From assembly GCF_001421785.1 (NCBI RefSeq), contig NZ_LMLB01000001.1, positions 809,628 through 873,627 on the forward strand: DNA of 64,000 nt, in the 5' to 3' direction. The stretch comes from Sphingomonas sp. Leaf33 (GTDB lineage Bacteria > Pseudomonadota > Alphaproteobacteria > Sphingomonadales > Sphingomonadaceae). The notes below the pieces were generated by a model. It was given only the letters and a program-made list of their open reading frames with translations. It did no database searches and was not told where the DNA came from. The translations under genes were made by a program, and so were the position numbers. Positions within the stretch are counted from its first letter, which is position 1, and each line of letters starts with the position of its first letter. Shown piece by piece: positions 38,220-48,053 of this stretch.

Positions 38220-39247
38220 GCCTTCACTCCTGCGCCGCGGACGGCCTCCGCGGTCGGGTCGAGCGGCCAGCGCGGGCGGGCCAGCGTGTCGAGCGGGTCG
38301 GTCAGGCCGGCGGCGAACCGCTCGGCTCCGGCCCAGGCGATCATCGCGGCATTGTCGGTGCACAGCCAGAGTGGCGGCGCGACGAAGCGCATGTCGTGCG
38401 CGTGCGCCAATTGCTCCAGCGCCGTACGCACCGCGCCGTTGGCCGCGACGCCGCCGGCGACGACCAGCGCGGTCGCCCCCGACGCTCGCGCGATCGCGTG
38501 TTTGGTCCGGTCGACCAGGCAATCGACGACCGCCTGCTGGAACGACGCGGCAAGGTCGGCCGCCGATGCGGTACCGACCGCGCGGGCAACGGCGGCCTTC
38601 AGCCCGGCGAAGGAGAAATGCGGCTCCTTCGTGCCGGTCAGCGGGCGGGGCAGCGGCACCGCGCGCGGAGCGCCGTCGCGCGCCGCCCGCTCGACCGCGG
38701 GACCGCCGGGGAAGCCCAGGCCCAGCAGCTTGGCGGTCTTGTCGAAGGCTTCCCCCGCCGCGTCGTCGATCGTCGTCGCCAGGCGACGGTATGCGCCGAC
38801 GCCCTCGACCAGCAGCAGCTGGCAATGCCCGCCCGACACGAGCAGCAGCAGATAGGGGAAGGCGAGGTCGGGGTCGGCCAGCCGCGGCGACAGCGCGTGG
38901 CCCTCCAGATGATTGACCGCGATGAGTGGCTTGCCTGCGGCGTGGGCGAGCGCCTTGCCGGTGACCAGCCCGACCATCACCCCGCCGATCAGCCCCGGCC
39001 CGGCGGTCGCGGCGACCGCGTCGATGTCGGCCAGTGTCACGTTCGCTTCGCCGAGCGCGCGCGTCACCAGCGGGCCGATGATCTCGACATGCGCGCGCGC
39101 CGCGATTTCGGGCACGACGCCGCCGTACGGGCGATGCGCGTCTTCCTGCCCCGCGAGCGCGTGGCTCAGCACCTGTCGGTCGTCGGTGACGATGGCGGCT
39201 GCGGTCTCGTCGCAGCTCGATTCCAGGCCCAAAATCAGCATTGTCAT
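38216..39247 (-). CDS. tsaD: tRNA N6-adenosine threonylcarbamoyltransferase
   Basis: Part of the machinery that makes t6A37 in ANN-decoding tRNAs. The 343-aa Kae1/Gcp-type sequence has [24 protein letters not shown] with the metal histidine, [14 protein letters not shown] with two metal histidines, [13 protein letters not shown] and [10 protein letters not shown]. Possible starts are the ATGs at 39253, 39247 and 39241; 39247 ([14 protein letters not shown]) is chosen by homology, since none has a clear ribosome site. It is divergent from hemC across a gap filled by an inverted repeat, and followed by gpsA with a 4-nt overlap. Confidence 0.95.
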   Translation of the reverse strand: MTMLILGLESSCDETAAAIVTDDRQVLSHALAGQEDAHRPYGGVVPEIAARAHVEIIGPLVTRALGEANVTLADIDAVAATAGPGLIGGVMVGLVTGKALAHAAGKPLIAVNHLEGHALSPRLADPDLAFPYLLLLVSGGHCQLLLVEGVGAYRRLATTIDDAAGEAFDKTAKLLGLGFPGGPAVERAARDGAPRAVPLPRPLTGTKEPHFSFAGLKAAVARAVGTASAADLAASFQQAVVDCLVDRTKHAIARASGATALVVAGGVAANGAVRTALEQLAHAHDMRFVAPPLWLCTDNAAMIAWAGAERFAAGLTDPLDTLARPRWPLDPTAEAVRGAGVKA

Positions 39248-39255
39248 GCCCATAA

Positions 39256-39385
39256 CCGTTCGCACCGAGCTTGTCGAAGTGCTGCACTTTCTTCTAACCG
39301 GCGACTGAGAAGAAGGGCAGGCCCCTTCGACTGCCTGCCTGCGGCAGTCGCTCAGGACGGGCTTCGACAAGCTCAGGCCGAACGG
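39256..39385. repeat. Long inverted repeat, copy 1 (tsaD/hemC gap)
   Basis: The left arm CCGTTCGCACCGAGCTTGTC at 39256 and the right arm ending CTCAGGCCGAACGG at 39385 are inverted copies of the family also found at 47011, 53202 and 61592. The inner part includes a second palindrome (CTGCCTGC...GCGGCAG region). It fills almost the whole divergent gap, so the promoters of tsaD and hemC must lie in or against it. Confidence 0.85.
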
Positions 39386-39392
39386 AGGTTTT

Positions 39393-40304
39393 GTGTCCAG
39401 CGTTATCCGTCTTGGCACCCGCGGTTCGCCGCTCGCCTTGACCCAAGCGGGCCTGGTGCAGCGCGCTCTGGAGGCAGCGCATCCCGGCCTCAGCGTCGAG
39501 ATCGTTTCGATCCGCACCACCGGCGACCGCGTGCAGGATCGCGCGCTGGCCGAGATCGGCGGCAAGGCGCTGTGGACGAAGGAGCTCGACCGCGCGCTGC
39601 TGGCCGGCGAGATCGACTGTGCCGTGCATTCGATGAAGGATGTCGAGACGGTACGCCCGGCGGGGATCGCGATCGCCGCGATGCTGCCGCGTGCCGACGT
39701 GCGCGACCGGCTGGTCGGGGCGACATCGTTCGAGGCGCTGCCGCCGGGCGCGCGGATCGGGACCAGCAGCCCGCGGCGTGCCGCGCAGGTCCGGAGTCTC
39801 CGCCCCGACCTGCAGCCGGTGCTGTTCCGGGGCAACGTCGATACACGTCTCGCCAAGCTGGCGGCGGGGGAGGCGGATGCGACCTTGCTCGCCGCGGCGG
39901 GGCTTGAGCGGCTGGGGCGGATGGATGTCGGCGTGGCCGTCGCCACGTCCGAGATGCCGCCCGCGCCTGCGCAGGGCGCGGTCGGGATCGAATGTCGCGC
40001 CGACGATGACCTGACGCGCACCCGGCTGGCCAAGATCGATCACCCGAAGACCCATGCCTGCGTGCTGGCCGAACGCGCGCTGCTCGCCGCACTGGTCGCC
40101 GATTGCCATTCGCCCGTCGCCGCGCTCGCGCAGATCGAAGGCGCGGTGCTGACGCTCGCGGCTACGCTGTATTCCGAAGACGGCGCACATCAGGTCTCCG
40201 CGCAGGAGAGCGGCGCGCCGAACGACCCGGCGGTGTCGCGCGTGCTGGCGGAAAAGCTGCTGGCGCTCGCGCCCGATCCGGTCCGCGTCCTGTTCGCCGG
40301 ATGA
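39393..40304 (+). CDS. hemC: Porphobilinogen deaminase (hydroxymethylbilane synthase)
   Basis: Joins four porphobilinogens into hydroxymethylbilane in heme synthesis. The 303-aa sequence has [20 protein letters not shown]-type block [30 protein letters not shown], and the dipyrromethane-cofactor cysteine in [11 protein letters not shown]. The start is a GTG at 39393 with GGAGG 4 nt upstream; that ribosome site directly follows the end of the inverted repeat. Its stop overlaps the hemD start as ATGA. Confidence 0.97.
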   Translation: MSSVIRLGTRGSPLALTQAGLVQRALEAAHPGLSVEIVSIRTTGDRVQDRALAEIGGKALWTKELDRALLAGEIDCAVHSMKDVETVRPAGIAIAAMLPRADVRDRLVGATSFEALPPGARIGTSSPRRAAQVRSLRPDLQPVLFRGNVDTRLAKLAAGEADATLLAAAGLERLGRMDVGVAVATSEMPPAPAQGAVGIECRADDDLTRTRLAKIDHPKTHACVLAERALLAALVADCHSPVAALAQIEGAVLTLAATLYSEDGAHQVSAQESGAPNDPAVSRVLAEKLLALAPDPVRVLFAG

Positions 40305-40927
40305 CGCAGACGCTGGCGGTGCTGCGGCCCGAACCGGGCAATGCCGCGACAGCCGCACGGATCGAGGAGCTGGGGCACGTCGCGCTCCGACTGCCCCTGT
40401 TCGCCGTCCGCGCGCTGGCATGGGAGGTGCCAGACCCGGCCGATTTCGACGCGCTGCTGCTGTCGAGCGCGAATGCAGTGCGTCACGCCGGACCCGGTCT
40501 TGCGCGCCTCAGAAGCCTGCCCGTCCACGCGGTTGGCAGCGCGACGGCGGCGGCGGCGCAGGCAGCGGGCCTCACCGTCGCGGCGGTCGGGGAGGGCGGG
40601 GTCGACGCGCTCGCCCCGCCGGGCCGCGTGCTGCGGCTGGTCGGCCGCGAGCATCGCTCCGCTCCCGCCGCCCGGACGATCCCGGTCTACGCCAGCGACG
40701 CGCTGTCGCCCGACCTGTCGGCGCTGCCGCACACGACCGCGCTGCTCCATTCGCCGCGTGCCGCCGCCCGCCTGTCGGCGCTGGTCGGGGAACGGGGGCA
40801 CATCGCGATCGCCGCGATCAGCGATGCCGCGCGGGTCGCCGCCGGTACCGGCTGGCGCAGCGTCGCGGTCGCCGACCACCCGAGCGATGCCGCGCTGATC
40901 GCCGCGGCGCTTGCGCTCGCCGATTGA
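40301..40927 (+). CDS. hemD: Uroporphyrinogen-III synthase
   Basis: A 208-aa enzyme that closes hydroxymethylbilane to uroporphyrinogen III. HemD proteins are poorly conserved, but the two-domain alpha/beta pattern, the N-terminal VLRPEPGNAATA, the LLSSANAVRHAG block (first domain) and LLHSPRAAARLSAL (second domain) are typical. It is shorter than the usual 240 aa. The overlap with hemC and the mitofilin-like gene after it confirm the assignment. Confidence 0.9.
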   Translation: MTQTLAVLRPEPGNAATAARIEELGHVALRLPLFAVRALAWEVPDPADFDALLLSSANAVRHAGPGLARLRSLPVHAVGSATAAAAQAAGLTVAAVGEGGVDALAPPGRVLRLVGREHRSAPAARTIPVYASDALSPDLSALPHTTALLHSPRAAARLSALVGERGHIAIAAISDAARVAAGTGWRSVAVADHPSDAALIAAALALAD

Positions 40928-40960
40928 CACGGGCGCCGCGGGCGGCGGATAACGCGCGCG

Positions 40961-41935
40961 ATGACCGGCGACCCCCAGTTCACCACCCCCGAATTTTCCA
41001 CCGCGCCCGAGCGTGCGCCGTTCGCCTCCACCGCTCCGCGCCGTCGTGGCCGCGGTACGGTGATCGTCGCGTTGTTCGCGTTTCTGATCGGCCTGGTGGC
41101 GATGTATTACGCACTGCCCGCGCTCCAGCGCTGGACGAGCGGCGGCACCACGACCGCGCCGGCGGCGACGCAGGCGATGGCGCAGCCGGTCGCAAGCCAG
41201 ACGTCGCGTAGCGCTCCTGCCGATCCGGGGACGGTCGACGCGCTGACCGTCCGTACCGCCGCGCTCGATGCGCAACTGCGCGGGATCGAAGGGCGGATGG
41301 CCGCCGCCGACACTGCGTCGCGCACCGCCGCCGCGCAATCGCGTCGGGCCGAGGGGTTGTTGATCGCCTTTGCCGCACGCCGCGCGATCGATCGCGGTCT
41401 GCCGCTCGGCTATCTCGAACCGCAATTGCGCGCCCGCTTCGGCGCGGACCAGCCGCAGGCGGTCGCGACCGTCATCCGCGCGGTCGGCAGCCCGACGCTG
41501 GCGGACTTGCGGGAAGGCCTGACCCAGATCGCTCCGACGCTGACGACGGGGTCGAGCCGCGACGGGTTCTTCAAGACGCTGTGGCGCGAATTGTCGACGC
41601 TGGTGATCGTGCGTCGCGACTCGACGCCCAGTTCTCGGCCCGACGACCGGCTGGGGAGTGCGCGGCTGATCCTCGATGGCGGCAATGTCGAAGGCGCGCT
41701 GGCAGAAGTCGTGCGTATGCCGGGGGCGTCGAATGCGTCGAACTGGATCGATGCGGCCAAGCGCTACATCGACACCCGCCGGGCGCTGAACGCGCTGGAG
41801 GTCGCCGCGATCGGGACACCGTTGCCGGCAGAACCCGCCGTCGTCGCCACGCCGCCGGTGGTGACCCCTGCGCCGACCGCGCCTGCCGGCGCTGTGCCGG
41901 CACCCGATTCAGCCGGGACGCAACCCGGCGCGTGA
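40961..41935 (+). CDS. Mitofilin (Mic60)-like inner-membrane protein
   Basis: A 324-aa protein with a cytoplasmic proline-rich N-terminus, one membrane helix (about residues 33-52), a coiled-coil or helical region (about 90-135) and a C-terminal part with RADQPQAVATVIRAVG-like helices (about 155-270), ending in an alanine/proline-rich tail. In alphaproteobacteria a Mic60/mitofilin homologue that shapes inner-membrane folds is known to lie beside heme-synthesis genes, and this position, 33 nt after hemD, fits. The C-terminal mitofilin signature is weak and the protein is shorter than usual, so the name is tentative. Confidence 0.7.
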   Translation: MTGDPQFTTPEFSTAPERAPFASTAPRRRGRGTVIVALFAFLIGLVAMYYALPALQRWTSGGTTTAPAATQAMAQPVASQTSRSAPADPGTVDALTVRTAALDAQLRGIEGRMAAADTASRTAAAQSRRAEGLLIAFAARRAIDRGLPLGYLEPQLRARFGADQPQAVATVIRAVGSPTLADLREGLTQIAPTLTTGSSRDGFFKTLWRELSTLVIVRRDSTPSSRPDDRLGSARLILDGGNVEGALAEVVRMPGASNASNWIDAAKRYIDTRRALNALEVAAIGTPLPAEPAVVATPPVVTPAPTAPAGAVPAPDSAGTQPGA

Positions 41936-41955
41936 ATTTCTGAGAGGATACCGAG

Positions 41956-43140
41956 ATGGCCGAGATGGGCCGGTTCGACTGGAGCGATCCGTTCGCGCTC
42001 GACGCACAGCTGACCGAGGAAGAGCGGATGGTCCGCGACGCGGCGCGCGGCTACGCCCGCGAACGGCTGCTGCCGCGCGTGACGAAGGCGTTCCTCGACG
42101 AAGACTTCGACCGCGACATCATGCGCGAGATGGGCGCGGCCGGGCTGCTCGGCCCGACGATTCCCGAAGACTATGGCGGGGCGGGCCTTGGCTATGTCGC
42201 CTATGGCCTGGTCGCGCGCGAAGTCGAGGCGATCGACTCCGGCTACCGCTCGGCGATGAGCGTGCAGTCGAGCCTCGTGATGCATCCGATCAATGCCTAT
42301 GGAACCGAAGAGCAGAAGCGGAAATATCTGCCCGGCCTCGCCTCGGGCGAACTCGTCGGCTGCTTCGGCCTGACCGAGCCCGATGCCGGGTCCGATCCCG
42401 GGGGAATGCGGACGCGCGCGGAAAAGACCGCGACCGGATACCGGCTGACCGGCTCCAAGATGTGGATCACCAACTCGCCGATCGCCGACGTGATGGTCGT
42501 CTGGGCGAAGAGCGATGCGCATGGCGGCGGGATCAAAGGCTTCGTGCTGGAACGCGGCATGGCCGGCCTGTCGACGCCGAAGATCGAGGGCAAGCTGTCG
42601 TTGCGCGCCTCGATCACCGGCGAGATCGTGATGGACGGGGTCGAGGTCGGCGAGGACGCGCTGCTGCCTGAAGTGCAGGGGCTGAAGGGGCCGTTCGGCT
42701 GCCTCAACCGCGCGCGCTACGGCATCGCCTGGGGCACGATGGGCGCCGCGGAATCGTGTTTTCAGGCGGCGCGGCAGTACACGCTCGATCGCCAGCAGTT
42801 CGGCCGCCCGCTGGCGGCGACGCAGCTCGTTCAGATGAAGCTCGCCAACATGGAGACGGAGATCGCACTCGGCCTTCAGGCGGCGCTGCGCGCGGGGCGG
42901 ATGTTCGACGACGGCATGCTGGCTCCGGAAGCGATCAGCATCATCAAGCGCAACAACTGCGGCAAGGCGCTGGATATCGCCCGTGTCGCGCGCGACATGC
43001 ATGGCGGCAACGGCATCTCGGCCGAATTCCACGTGCTGCGCCACGCGATCAACCTGGAAACGGTCAATACCTACGAAGGAACGCACGACGTCCACGGCCT
43101 GATCCTGGGCCGCGCGATCACGGGGATCGCGGCGTTCTGA
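41956..43140 (+). CDS. gcdH: Glutaryl-CoA dehydrogenase
   Basis: A 394-aa FAD-dependent acyl-CoA dehydrogenase that turns glutaryl-CoA into crotonyl-CoA in lysine and tryptophan breakdown. It has [47 protein letters not shown] and the catalytic glutamate in [20 protein letters not shown]. The ARYGIAWG and TYEGTHD.H..ILGR blocks are those of GcdH rather than of general acyl-CoA dehydrogenases. GAGAGGA lies before the start. The etf genes that would accept its electrons lie 4 kb downstream. Confidence 0.94.
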   Translation: MAEMGRFDWSDPFALDAQLTEEERMVRDAARGYARERLLPRVTKAFLDEDFDRDIMREMGAAGLLGPTIPEDYGGAGLGYVAYGLVAREVEAIDSGYRSAMSVQSSLVMHPINAYGTEEQKRKYLPGLASGELVGCFGLTEPDAGSDPGGMRTRAEKTATGYRLTGSKMWITNSPIADVMVVWAKSDAHGGGIKGFVLERGMAGLSTPKIEGKLSLRASITGEIVMDGVEVGEDALLPEVQGLKGPFGCLNRARYGIAWGTMGAAESCFQAARQYTLDRQQFGRPLAATQLVQMKLANMETEIALGLQAALRAGRMFDDGMLAPEAISIIKRNNCGKALDIARVARDMHGGNGISAEFHVLRHAINLETVNTYEGTHDVHGLILGRAITGIAAF

Positions 43141-43169
43141 TCCGGCGGCCGGGGCGCGGGTTCGCGCGC

Positions 43170-43490
43170 TCAGGCGCTCAGCAGGCGCGTGATATGGTCG
43201 AAGACCGCGGCGTGGAGCGGCTGGTGGAAGGCCGCGCCGATATGCTCGCCGCGCTGCCAGGCGACCTCGGCCTCCAGGCTCTGGAGGCCGGGCAGGCTCA
43301 GCCAGATCATCGTGCCGGGCCGGATGGTATGGACGCATTCGGCCTTGAACCCGGTCCGCGACAGGTCGAGCACGCGGATCTTGTAGCGCGAACCCGATCG
43401 GTCGCGCGCCTTCGCATCCACGCCGACCTGATGCCTTGCGGTCGTGCGGCTGTCCTGGGCGCTGGGCGGCGTGTAGGCGTAGGGCGTCAT
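43170..43490 (-). CDS. Single-domain PilZ protein
   Basis: A 106-aa c-di-GMP receptor-like protein. The PilZ pattern is visible as an arginine-rich N-terminal part (SRTTARHQVGVDAKAR), then VLDLSRTGFKAE (DxSxxG) and a closing strand EAEVAWQRGEHIGAAF. The first motif RxxxR is loose (RTTAR). It is convergent with gcdH, 29 nt away. The ATG at 43490 lacks a strong ribosome site. The target is unknown. Confidence 0.85.
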   Translation of the reverse strand: MTPYAYTPPSAQDSRTTARHQVGVDAKARDRSGSRYKIRVLDLSRTGFKAECVHTIRPGTMIWLSLPGLQSLEAEVAWQRGEHIGAAFHQPLHAAVFDHITRLLSA

Positions 43491-43534
43491 TAGGACTCGA
43501 CCCTGCCACGCCGCTGGTTGACGCTTCGCTAACG

Positions 43535-44284
43535 TCAGGCGACTGCGTCCCACACCAGTTTCGTGCCCACGACGATCATCAGGACGTAGATCGCGCGGTA
43601 GAAGCGCTCCGCGGGTACGCGTCGGACCAGCCAGACCCCCGCCGTGGTCGAGGCGATGGCGACCGGCAGCAGCAGCGCGGCGACGGTCAGGTTGGCGCGG
43701 GTAAACTGGCCAAGCGCGAGATACGCCGGCACCTTCACCCAATTGACGACCGCGAAAAAGATGGCGGTGGTGCCGACCAGCACGTCGCGCGGCAGGCGCC
43801 GGGGCAGCACCCAGAGCTGATAGGGCGGCTGGCCGGCATGGGCGATCTGGCTGGTGAAGCCCGATGCGACACCGAACAGCGTGCCGACCCAACCCGGGGA
43901 CCCGCCTGCGCCGGTCGGCGCGCCGTTGCGCTCCACCCATAGTCGATACGCGCCGAACAGGATGGATATTGCCCCCACCAGTCCCAGCACGGCGTCCGTC
44001 GATACCGATGCGGCGAACAGATAGCCGAGCGCGATGCCGACGAACGCGCCGGGCAGCATCCAGCCAAGTACCTGGCCGTCCCAGTCGCGGCGGAACGCCC
44101 AGACGCCGACGATGTCCTGCACGATCAGGATCGGTAACAGGACTGCCGCTGCACGCACCGGCGACACCGTCATCGCGACCATCGGCAGCGACAGCGCGCC
44201 CATGCCGGAAAACCCGCCCTTGGCGAGGCCCAGCAGGACGACTGCCACCACTGCGACGGCCCAGAACGCAGGCGTTTCGATCAC
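43535..44284 (-). CDS. TauE/SafE-family sulfite exporter-like permease
   Basis: A 249-aa membrane protein with about eight helices in two similar halves. The family pattern GLAKGGFSGMGALSLPMVAM near the N-terminus and the repeated GxxxGFTSQIAHAGQPP block in the second half are typical of TauE/SafE (DUF81). These proteins are thought to export sulfite or organosulfonates. The start is a GTG at 44284 overlapping the upstream gene's stop as GTGA. Confidence 0.88.
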   Translation of the reverse strand: MIETPAFWAVAVVAVVLLGLAKGGFSGMGALSLPMVAMTVSPVRAAAVLLPILIVQDIVGVWAFRRDWDGQVLGWMLPGAFVGIALGYLFAASVSTDAVLGLVGAISILFGAYRLWVERNGAPTGAGGSPGWVGTLFGVASGFTSQIAHAGQPPYQLWVLPRRLPRDVLVGTTAIFFAVVNWVKVPAYLALGQFTRANLTVAALLLPVAIASTTAGVWLVRRVPAERFYRAIYVLMIVVGTKLVWDAVA

Positions 44285-44667
44285 CGATCGGCCAGCCGCG
44301 CGAGGTGGCCGCCGATCCGGACCAGCGCGAGCACCCCCGCCGCGGCAAAGGCGGCGAGTGCAATGACGGCGTAGGTCAGCGCCTTCAGCCAGCGTGCGAC
44401 CTCTGCGTCGCGCTGGGCGAGAATGCGCTCGACGGTCGCTGTCGCTGATCGTGCGGATGCAGCGTCCGACGACTCGGTTTCTTGCCTGACGGTCGGGGGT
44501 GCCGGCGGGGCGTCGGGCCCGGGGGCGTCCTGCGTCGCGACCTGTCCTGGAAAAGCATCGCCGATCGGCGAATTCGATACGCTCGCCAGAGATCCGATCA
44601 GCGCCAGCGTCGCAAGCGCGGCCAGGACCAGCATCGTCGTCCGCGCGATCCAGTCGACGATCGTCAT
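44281..44667 (-). CDS. Small two-helix membrane protein, unknown function
   Basis: A 128-aa protein with helices at about residues 11-29 and 94-118, joined by a proline- and glutamine-rich linker (DAPGPDAPPAPPTVRQETE) and a short coiled segment (ATVERILAQRDAEVARWLKAL). I do not recognise it. The ATG at 44667 gives a reasonable N-terminus (MTIVDWIARTTML); the ribosome site is weak, and longer starts back to 44838 exist but are arginine/proline-rich noise. It is coupled to the TauE-type gene by a 4-nt overlap. Confidence 0.6.
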   Translation of the reverse strand: MTIVDWIARTTMLVLAALATLALIGSLASVSNSPIGDAFPGQVATQDAPGPDAPPAPPTVRQETESSDAASARSATATVERILAQRDAEVARWLKALTYAVIALAAFAAAGVLALVRIGGHLARLADR

Positions 44668-44824
44668 GCCGCCGGCTTGCTCAGGCGGCGCGCGGTGCAT
44701 TTCTGCGCTCCGGCGCAGGGTTTCATTCGGGACATCCTGCACTCGATATTGCGATGCGTTTTCATTAGCGCCATTCGCCCCGCAAATGCGGGGTGGATTC
44801 ACCTGCGCGCCTGTGCGAAAGGGC

Positions 44825-44840
44825 CGTTGAATTTTCAACG
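44825..44840. promoter_or_regulatory. Perfect palindrome upstream of sucC
   Basis: CGTTGAATTTTCAACG: 7-bp arms around TT, centred about 31 nt before the sucC start and divergent from the small membrane-protein gene. It may be an operator of sucC or a 5'-UTR structure. No regulator is implied by the sequence. Confidence 0.45.
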
Positions 44841-44863
44841 TCTAGCACAAGGCGAGGCCGCCC

Positions 44864-46063
44864 ATGAACATCCATGAGTATCAGGCGAAGGAATTGCTGG
44901 CGAAGTTCGGCGTTCCCGTTCCCGCAGGCTTCGCCGCGCTGACTGTCGATGAGGCGGTCGAAGCGTCGAAGAAGCTGCCCGGGCCGCTGTACGTCGTAAA
45001 GGCGCAGATTCACGCCGGCGGCCGCGGCAAGGGCAAGTTCAAGGAACTGGGCCCGGATGCCAAGGGTGGCGTCCGCCTGGCCAAGACCGAGGACGAGGTC
45101 CGCGCGGCGGCCACCGACATGCTCGGCAACACGCTGGTGACGATCCAGACCGGTGATGCCGGCAAGCAGGTCAACCGCCTGTACGTGACCGACGGCGTCG
45201 ACATCGCCAAGGAATTCTACCTCGCGCTGCTCGTCAACCGCGCGACCGGCCGCGTCTCGATGGTCGCCTCGACCGAAGGCGGCATGGACATCGAGACGGT
45301 GGCGCACGACACGCCCGAGAAGATTCACTCGATCGACATCGACACCGCGACCGGCTTCATGCCGCACCACGGCCGCGCCGTTGCCGCCGCGCTGGAGCTG
45401 ACCGGCGATCTCGCCAAGCAGGCCGCCAACGTAGCGTCGAAGCTGTACGACGCGTTTCTCGGCACCGATGCCGAGCAGATCGAGATCAACCCGCTTGCGG
45501 TGACCGACGACGGCAAGCTGATGGTGCTCGACGCCAAAGTCGGCTTCGACGGCAATGCGATGTTCCGTCACAAGGACCTGATGGAACTGCGCGACGAGAC
45601 CGAGGAGGACCCGGCCGAGCTGGAAGCGTCGAAGTACGATCTCGCCTACATCAAGCTCGACGGCGACATCGGCTGCATGGTCAATGGCGCGGGCCTTGCC
45701 ATGGCGACGATGGACATCATCAAGCTGAACGGCATGTTCCCGGCCAACTTCCTCGACGTCGGCGGTGGCGCGAACAAGGAAAAGGTGACCGCGGCGTTCA
45801 AGATCATCCTCGCCGATCCCAACGTGAAGGGCATCCTCGTCAACATCTTCGGCGGGATCATGAAGTGCGACATCATCGCCGAGGGCATCGTCGCGGCGGC
45901 GAAGGAAGTGAACCTGTCGGTCCCGCTGGTCGTCCGCCTGGAAGGCACCAATGTCGAGAAGGGCAAGGAAATCCTGTCCAACTCCGGCCTGGCGATCGTG
46001 CCGGCGAACGACCTGGGCGATGCGGCGAAGAAGATCGTCGCCGAGGTCAAGAAGGTCGCCTGA
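44864..46063 (+). CDS. sucC: Succinyl-CoA synthetase beta subunit
   Basis: The nucleotide-binding subunit of the citric-acid-cycle enzyme that makes ATP from succinyl-CoA. The 399-aa sequence starts [20 protein letters not shown] and shows the ATP-grasp features [23 protein letters not shown] (metal ligands) and the ligase part [15 protein letters not shown] and [16 protein letters not shown]. The alpha-subunit gene sucD, which usually follows directly, is not here; a terminator and etfB follow instead. Confidence 0.97.
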   Translation: MNIHEYQAKELLAKFGVPVPAGFAALTVDEAVEASKKLPGPLYVVKAQIHAGGRGKGKFKELGPDAKGGVRLAKTEDEVRAAATDMLGNTLVTIQTGDAGKQVNRLYVTDGVDIAKEFYLALLVNRATGRVSMVASTEGGMDIETVAHDTPEKIHSIDIDTATGFMPHHGRAVAAALELTGDLAKQAANVASKLYDAFLGTDAEQIEINPLAVTDDGKLMVLDAKVGFDGNAMFRHKDLMELRDETEEDPAELEASKYDLAYIKLDGDIGCMVNGAGLAMATMDIIKLNGMFPANFLDVGGGANKEKVTAAFKIILADPNVKGILVNIFGGIMKCDIIAEGIVAAAKEVNLSVPLVVRLEGTNVEKGKEILSNSGLAIVPANDLGDAAKKIVAEVKKVA

Positions 46064-46099
46064 GCCGCCTCAGGCAACCGAAGCTACAGGCTTTCGTTG

Positions 46100-46132
46100 G
46101 AGGCTCGGGCGGTGACGTCCGGGCCTCTTTTC
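46100..46132 (+). terminator. Rho-independent terminator after sucC
   Basis: Arms GAGGCTCGG (46100-46108) and CCGGGCCTC (46119-46127), which pair over 9 bp with one G-T wobble, followed by TTTTCG. It lies 36 nt after the sucC stop. Confidence 0.82.
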
Positions 46133-46252
46133 GTTCGGGCGCGGACGCATGTGATTTTCCGTACCGGACTTGCGAAAGTGCCGCCAAATGGCCAGAAAGG
46201 CCACCGTACCGCGTGCTGAAAAGCCGTGACTGTTTTAGGAAAGGACCTGGCC

Positions 46253-47002
46253 ATGAAGATATTGGTGCCGGTCAAGCGCGTGCTTGATTACAATGTGAAG
46301 CCCCGCGTGAAGGCCGACGGCAGCGGGGTCGACCTCGCCAACGTCAAGATGAGCATGAACCCGTTCGACGAGATCGCGGTCGAGGAAGCCATCCGCCTGA
46401 AGGAAAAGGGCGTAGCGACCGAAGTCGTCGCGGTGTCGATCGGTGAGCAGAAGGCGCAGGAAACGCTGCGCACGGCACTCGCCATGGGTGCCGACCGCGC
46501 GATCCTGATAACGTCGGACGAAAAGGTCGAGCCGCTGGGCGTCGCCAAGCTGCTGAAGGCGATCTGCGACGATGAACAGCCTTCGCTGGTCATTCTCGGC
46601 AAGCAGGCGATCGACGACGACAACAACCAGACGGGCCAGATGCTCGCCGCGCTGACCGGCTGGGGCCAGGGCACCTTCGCATCGAAGGTCGAGATCTCGG
46701 ACGGCAAGGTCGCGGTGACGCGTGAAGTCGATGGCGGATCGGAGACGGATACGCTGACGCTGCCGGCGGTCGTCACCACCGACCTGCGCCTCAACGAACC
46801 GCGCTACGCTTCGCTGCCGAACATCATGAAGGCCAAGTCGAAGCCGCTCGTGCAGAAGACTGCGGCCGACTACGGCGTCGATGTCGCCCCACGCCTGACC
46901 ACGCTGAAGGTCGAGGAACCGGCCAAGCGCCAGGCGGGCGTGAAGGTCGCCGATGTCGATGAACTCGTGTCGAAGCTCAAGACGCTCGGCATCGCCAAAT
47001 AG
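46253..47002 (+). CDS. etfB: Electron transfer flavoprotein beta subunit
   Basis: A 249-aa subunit of the heterodimer that carries electrons from acyl-CoA dehydrogenases to the quinone pool. It has [35 protein letters not shown], the AMP-binding [12 protein letters not shown] and [22 protein letters not shown], and the C-terminal recognition loop region [16 protein letters not shown] lies 7 nt before the ATG at 46253. It is separated from etfA by an inverted repeat, but both are on the same strand. Confidence 0.97.
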   Translation: MKILVPVKRVLDYNVKPRVKADGSGVDLANVKMSMNPFDEIAVEEAIRLKEKGVATEVVAVSIGEQKAQETLRTALAMGADRAILITSDEKVEPLGVAKLLKAICDDEQPSLVILGKQAIDDDNNQTGQMLAALTGWGQGTFASKVEISDGKVAVTREVDGGSETDTLTLPAVVTTDLRLNEPRYASLPNIMKAKSKPLVQKTAADYGVDVAPRLTTLKVEEPAKRQAGVKVADVDELVSKLKTLGIAK

Positions 47003-47010
47003 TCAAACCT

Positions 47011-47093
47011 CCGTTCGCTCTGAGCTTGTCGAAGGGGTGTACTTTTCTTCGTACGAAAGAAGGGCAGGGCTTCGACAAGCTCAGCCCGAACGG
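47011..47093. repeat. Long inverted repeat, copy 2 (etfB/etfA gap)
   Basis: Left arm CCGTTCGCTCTGAGCTTGTC at 47011, right arm CTTCGACAAGCTCAGCCC ending at 47093, with an inner AGTACTTTTCTTCGTACG-like palindrome. It occupies most of the 109 bp between etfB and etfA and must form a large hairpin in their shared mRNA. Confidence 0.85.
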
Positions 47094-47111
47094 ATTGAGA
47101 GGACAGGTTTT

Positions 47112-48041
47112 ATGAAAACCCTCGTTTGGGTCGAACACGACGGCCAGGCCGTCAAGGACGCCACGCTCGCCACGGTGACCGCGGCTGCAAAGCTGGGTGA
47201 AGTTCATCTGCTGGTCGCAGGACAGGGCGTCGACGGCGTCGCTGCCGAAGCGGCGAAGATCGCCGGCGTCGGCAAGGTCCATGTCGCCGACGACGCGGCC
47301 TATGCCCATGCTCTGGCAGAGAATGTCGCGCCGCTCGTCAAATCGCTGATGGACGGCCACGACGCCTTCGTCGCGCCGGCCACCAGCCACGGCAAGAACA
47401 TCGCGCCGCGCGTCGCCGCATTGCTCGACGTGATGCAGGTCAGCGATATCTTGTCGGTCGAGGGGCCAGACACGTTCACGCGTCCGATCTATGCCGGCAA
47501 CGCGATCGCGACCGTGCAGACGAGGGACGCCAAGCTGGTCCTGACCGTGCGCGGCACCGCGTTCGAAAAGGCCGCAGCCGAGGGCGGTTCGGCGGAGATC
47601 GAGGCGGTATCGGGTCCCGGCGACGCCGGCGTGTCGACCTTCTCGGGCTCCGAGATCGCGAAGCTCGAGCGTCCGGAACTGACCAGTGCGAAGGTGATCG
47701 TCTCTGGCGGTCGCGCGCTGGGGTCGGGCGAGAAGTTCGTCGAGCTGATCGAGCCGCTGGCCGACAAGCTGGGTGCCGCTGTCGGCGCATCGCGCGCCGC
47801 GGTCGATGCGGGCTATGTCCCCAACGACTATCAGGTCGGCCAGACCGGCAAGATCGTCGCGCCGGAAGTGTATATCGCAGTCGGCATTTCGGGCGCCATC
47901 CAGCATCTGGCCGGCATGAAGGATTCGAAAGTCATCGTCGCGATCAACAAGGACGAGGATGCGCCGATCTTCCAGGTTGCGGATGTCGGGCTGGTCGGTG
48001 ACCTGTTCAAGGTCGTGCCGGAGTTGACAGCGAAGCTTTGA
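47112..48041 (+). CDS. etfA: Electron transfer flavoprotein alpha subunit
   Basis: The FAD-carrying partner of EtfB, 309 aa. The C-terminal FAD domain shows [49 protein letters not shown] and AIQHLAGM, followed by [11 protein letters not shown]. The start at 47112 follows AGAGGACAGG. Together with etfB it serves enzymes such as the glutaryl-CoA dehydrogenase at 41956. Confidence 0.97.
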   Translation: MKTLVWVEHDGQAVKDATLATVTAAAKLGEVHLLVAGQGVDGVAAEAAKIAGVGKVHVADDAAYAHALAENVAPLVKSLMDGHDAFVAPATSHGKNIAPRVAALLDVMQVSDILSVEGPDTFTRPIYAGNAIATVQTRDAKLVLTVRGTAFEKAAAEGGSAEIEAVSGPGDAGVSTFSGSEIAKLERPELTSAKVIVSGGRALGSGEKFVELIEPLADKLGAAVGASRAAVDAGYVPNDYQVGQTGKIVAPEVYIAVGISGAIQHLAGMKDSKVIVAINKDEDAPIFQVADVGLVGDLFKVVPELTAKL

Positions 48042-48053
48042 CGCGCAGCTGAA

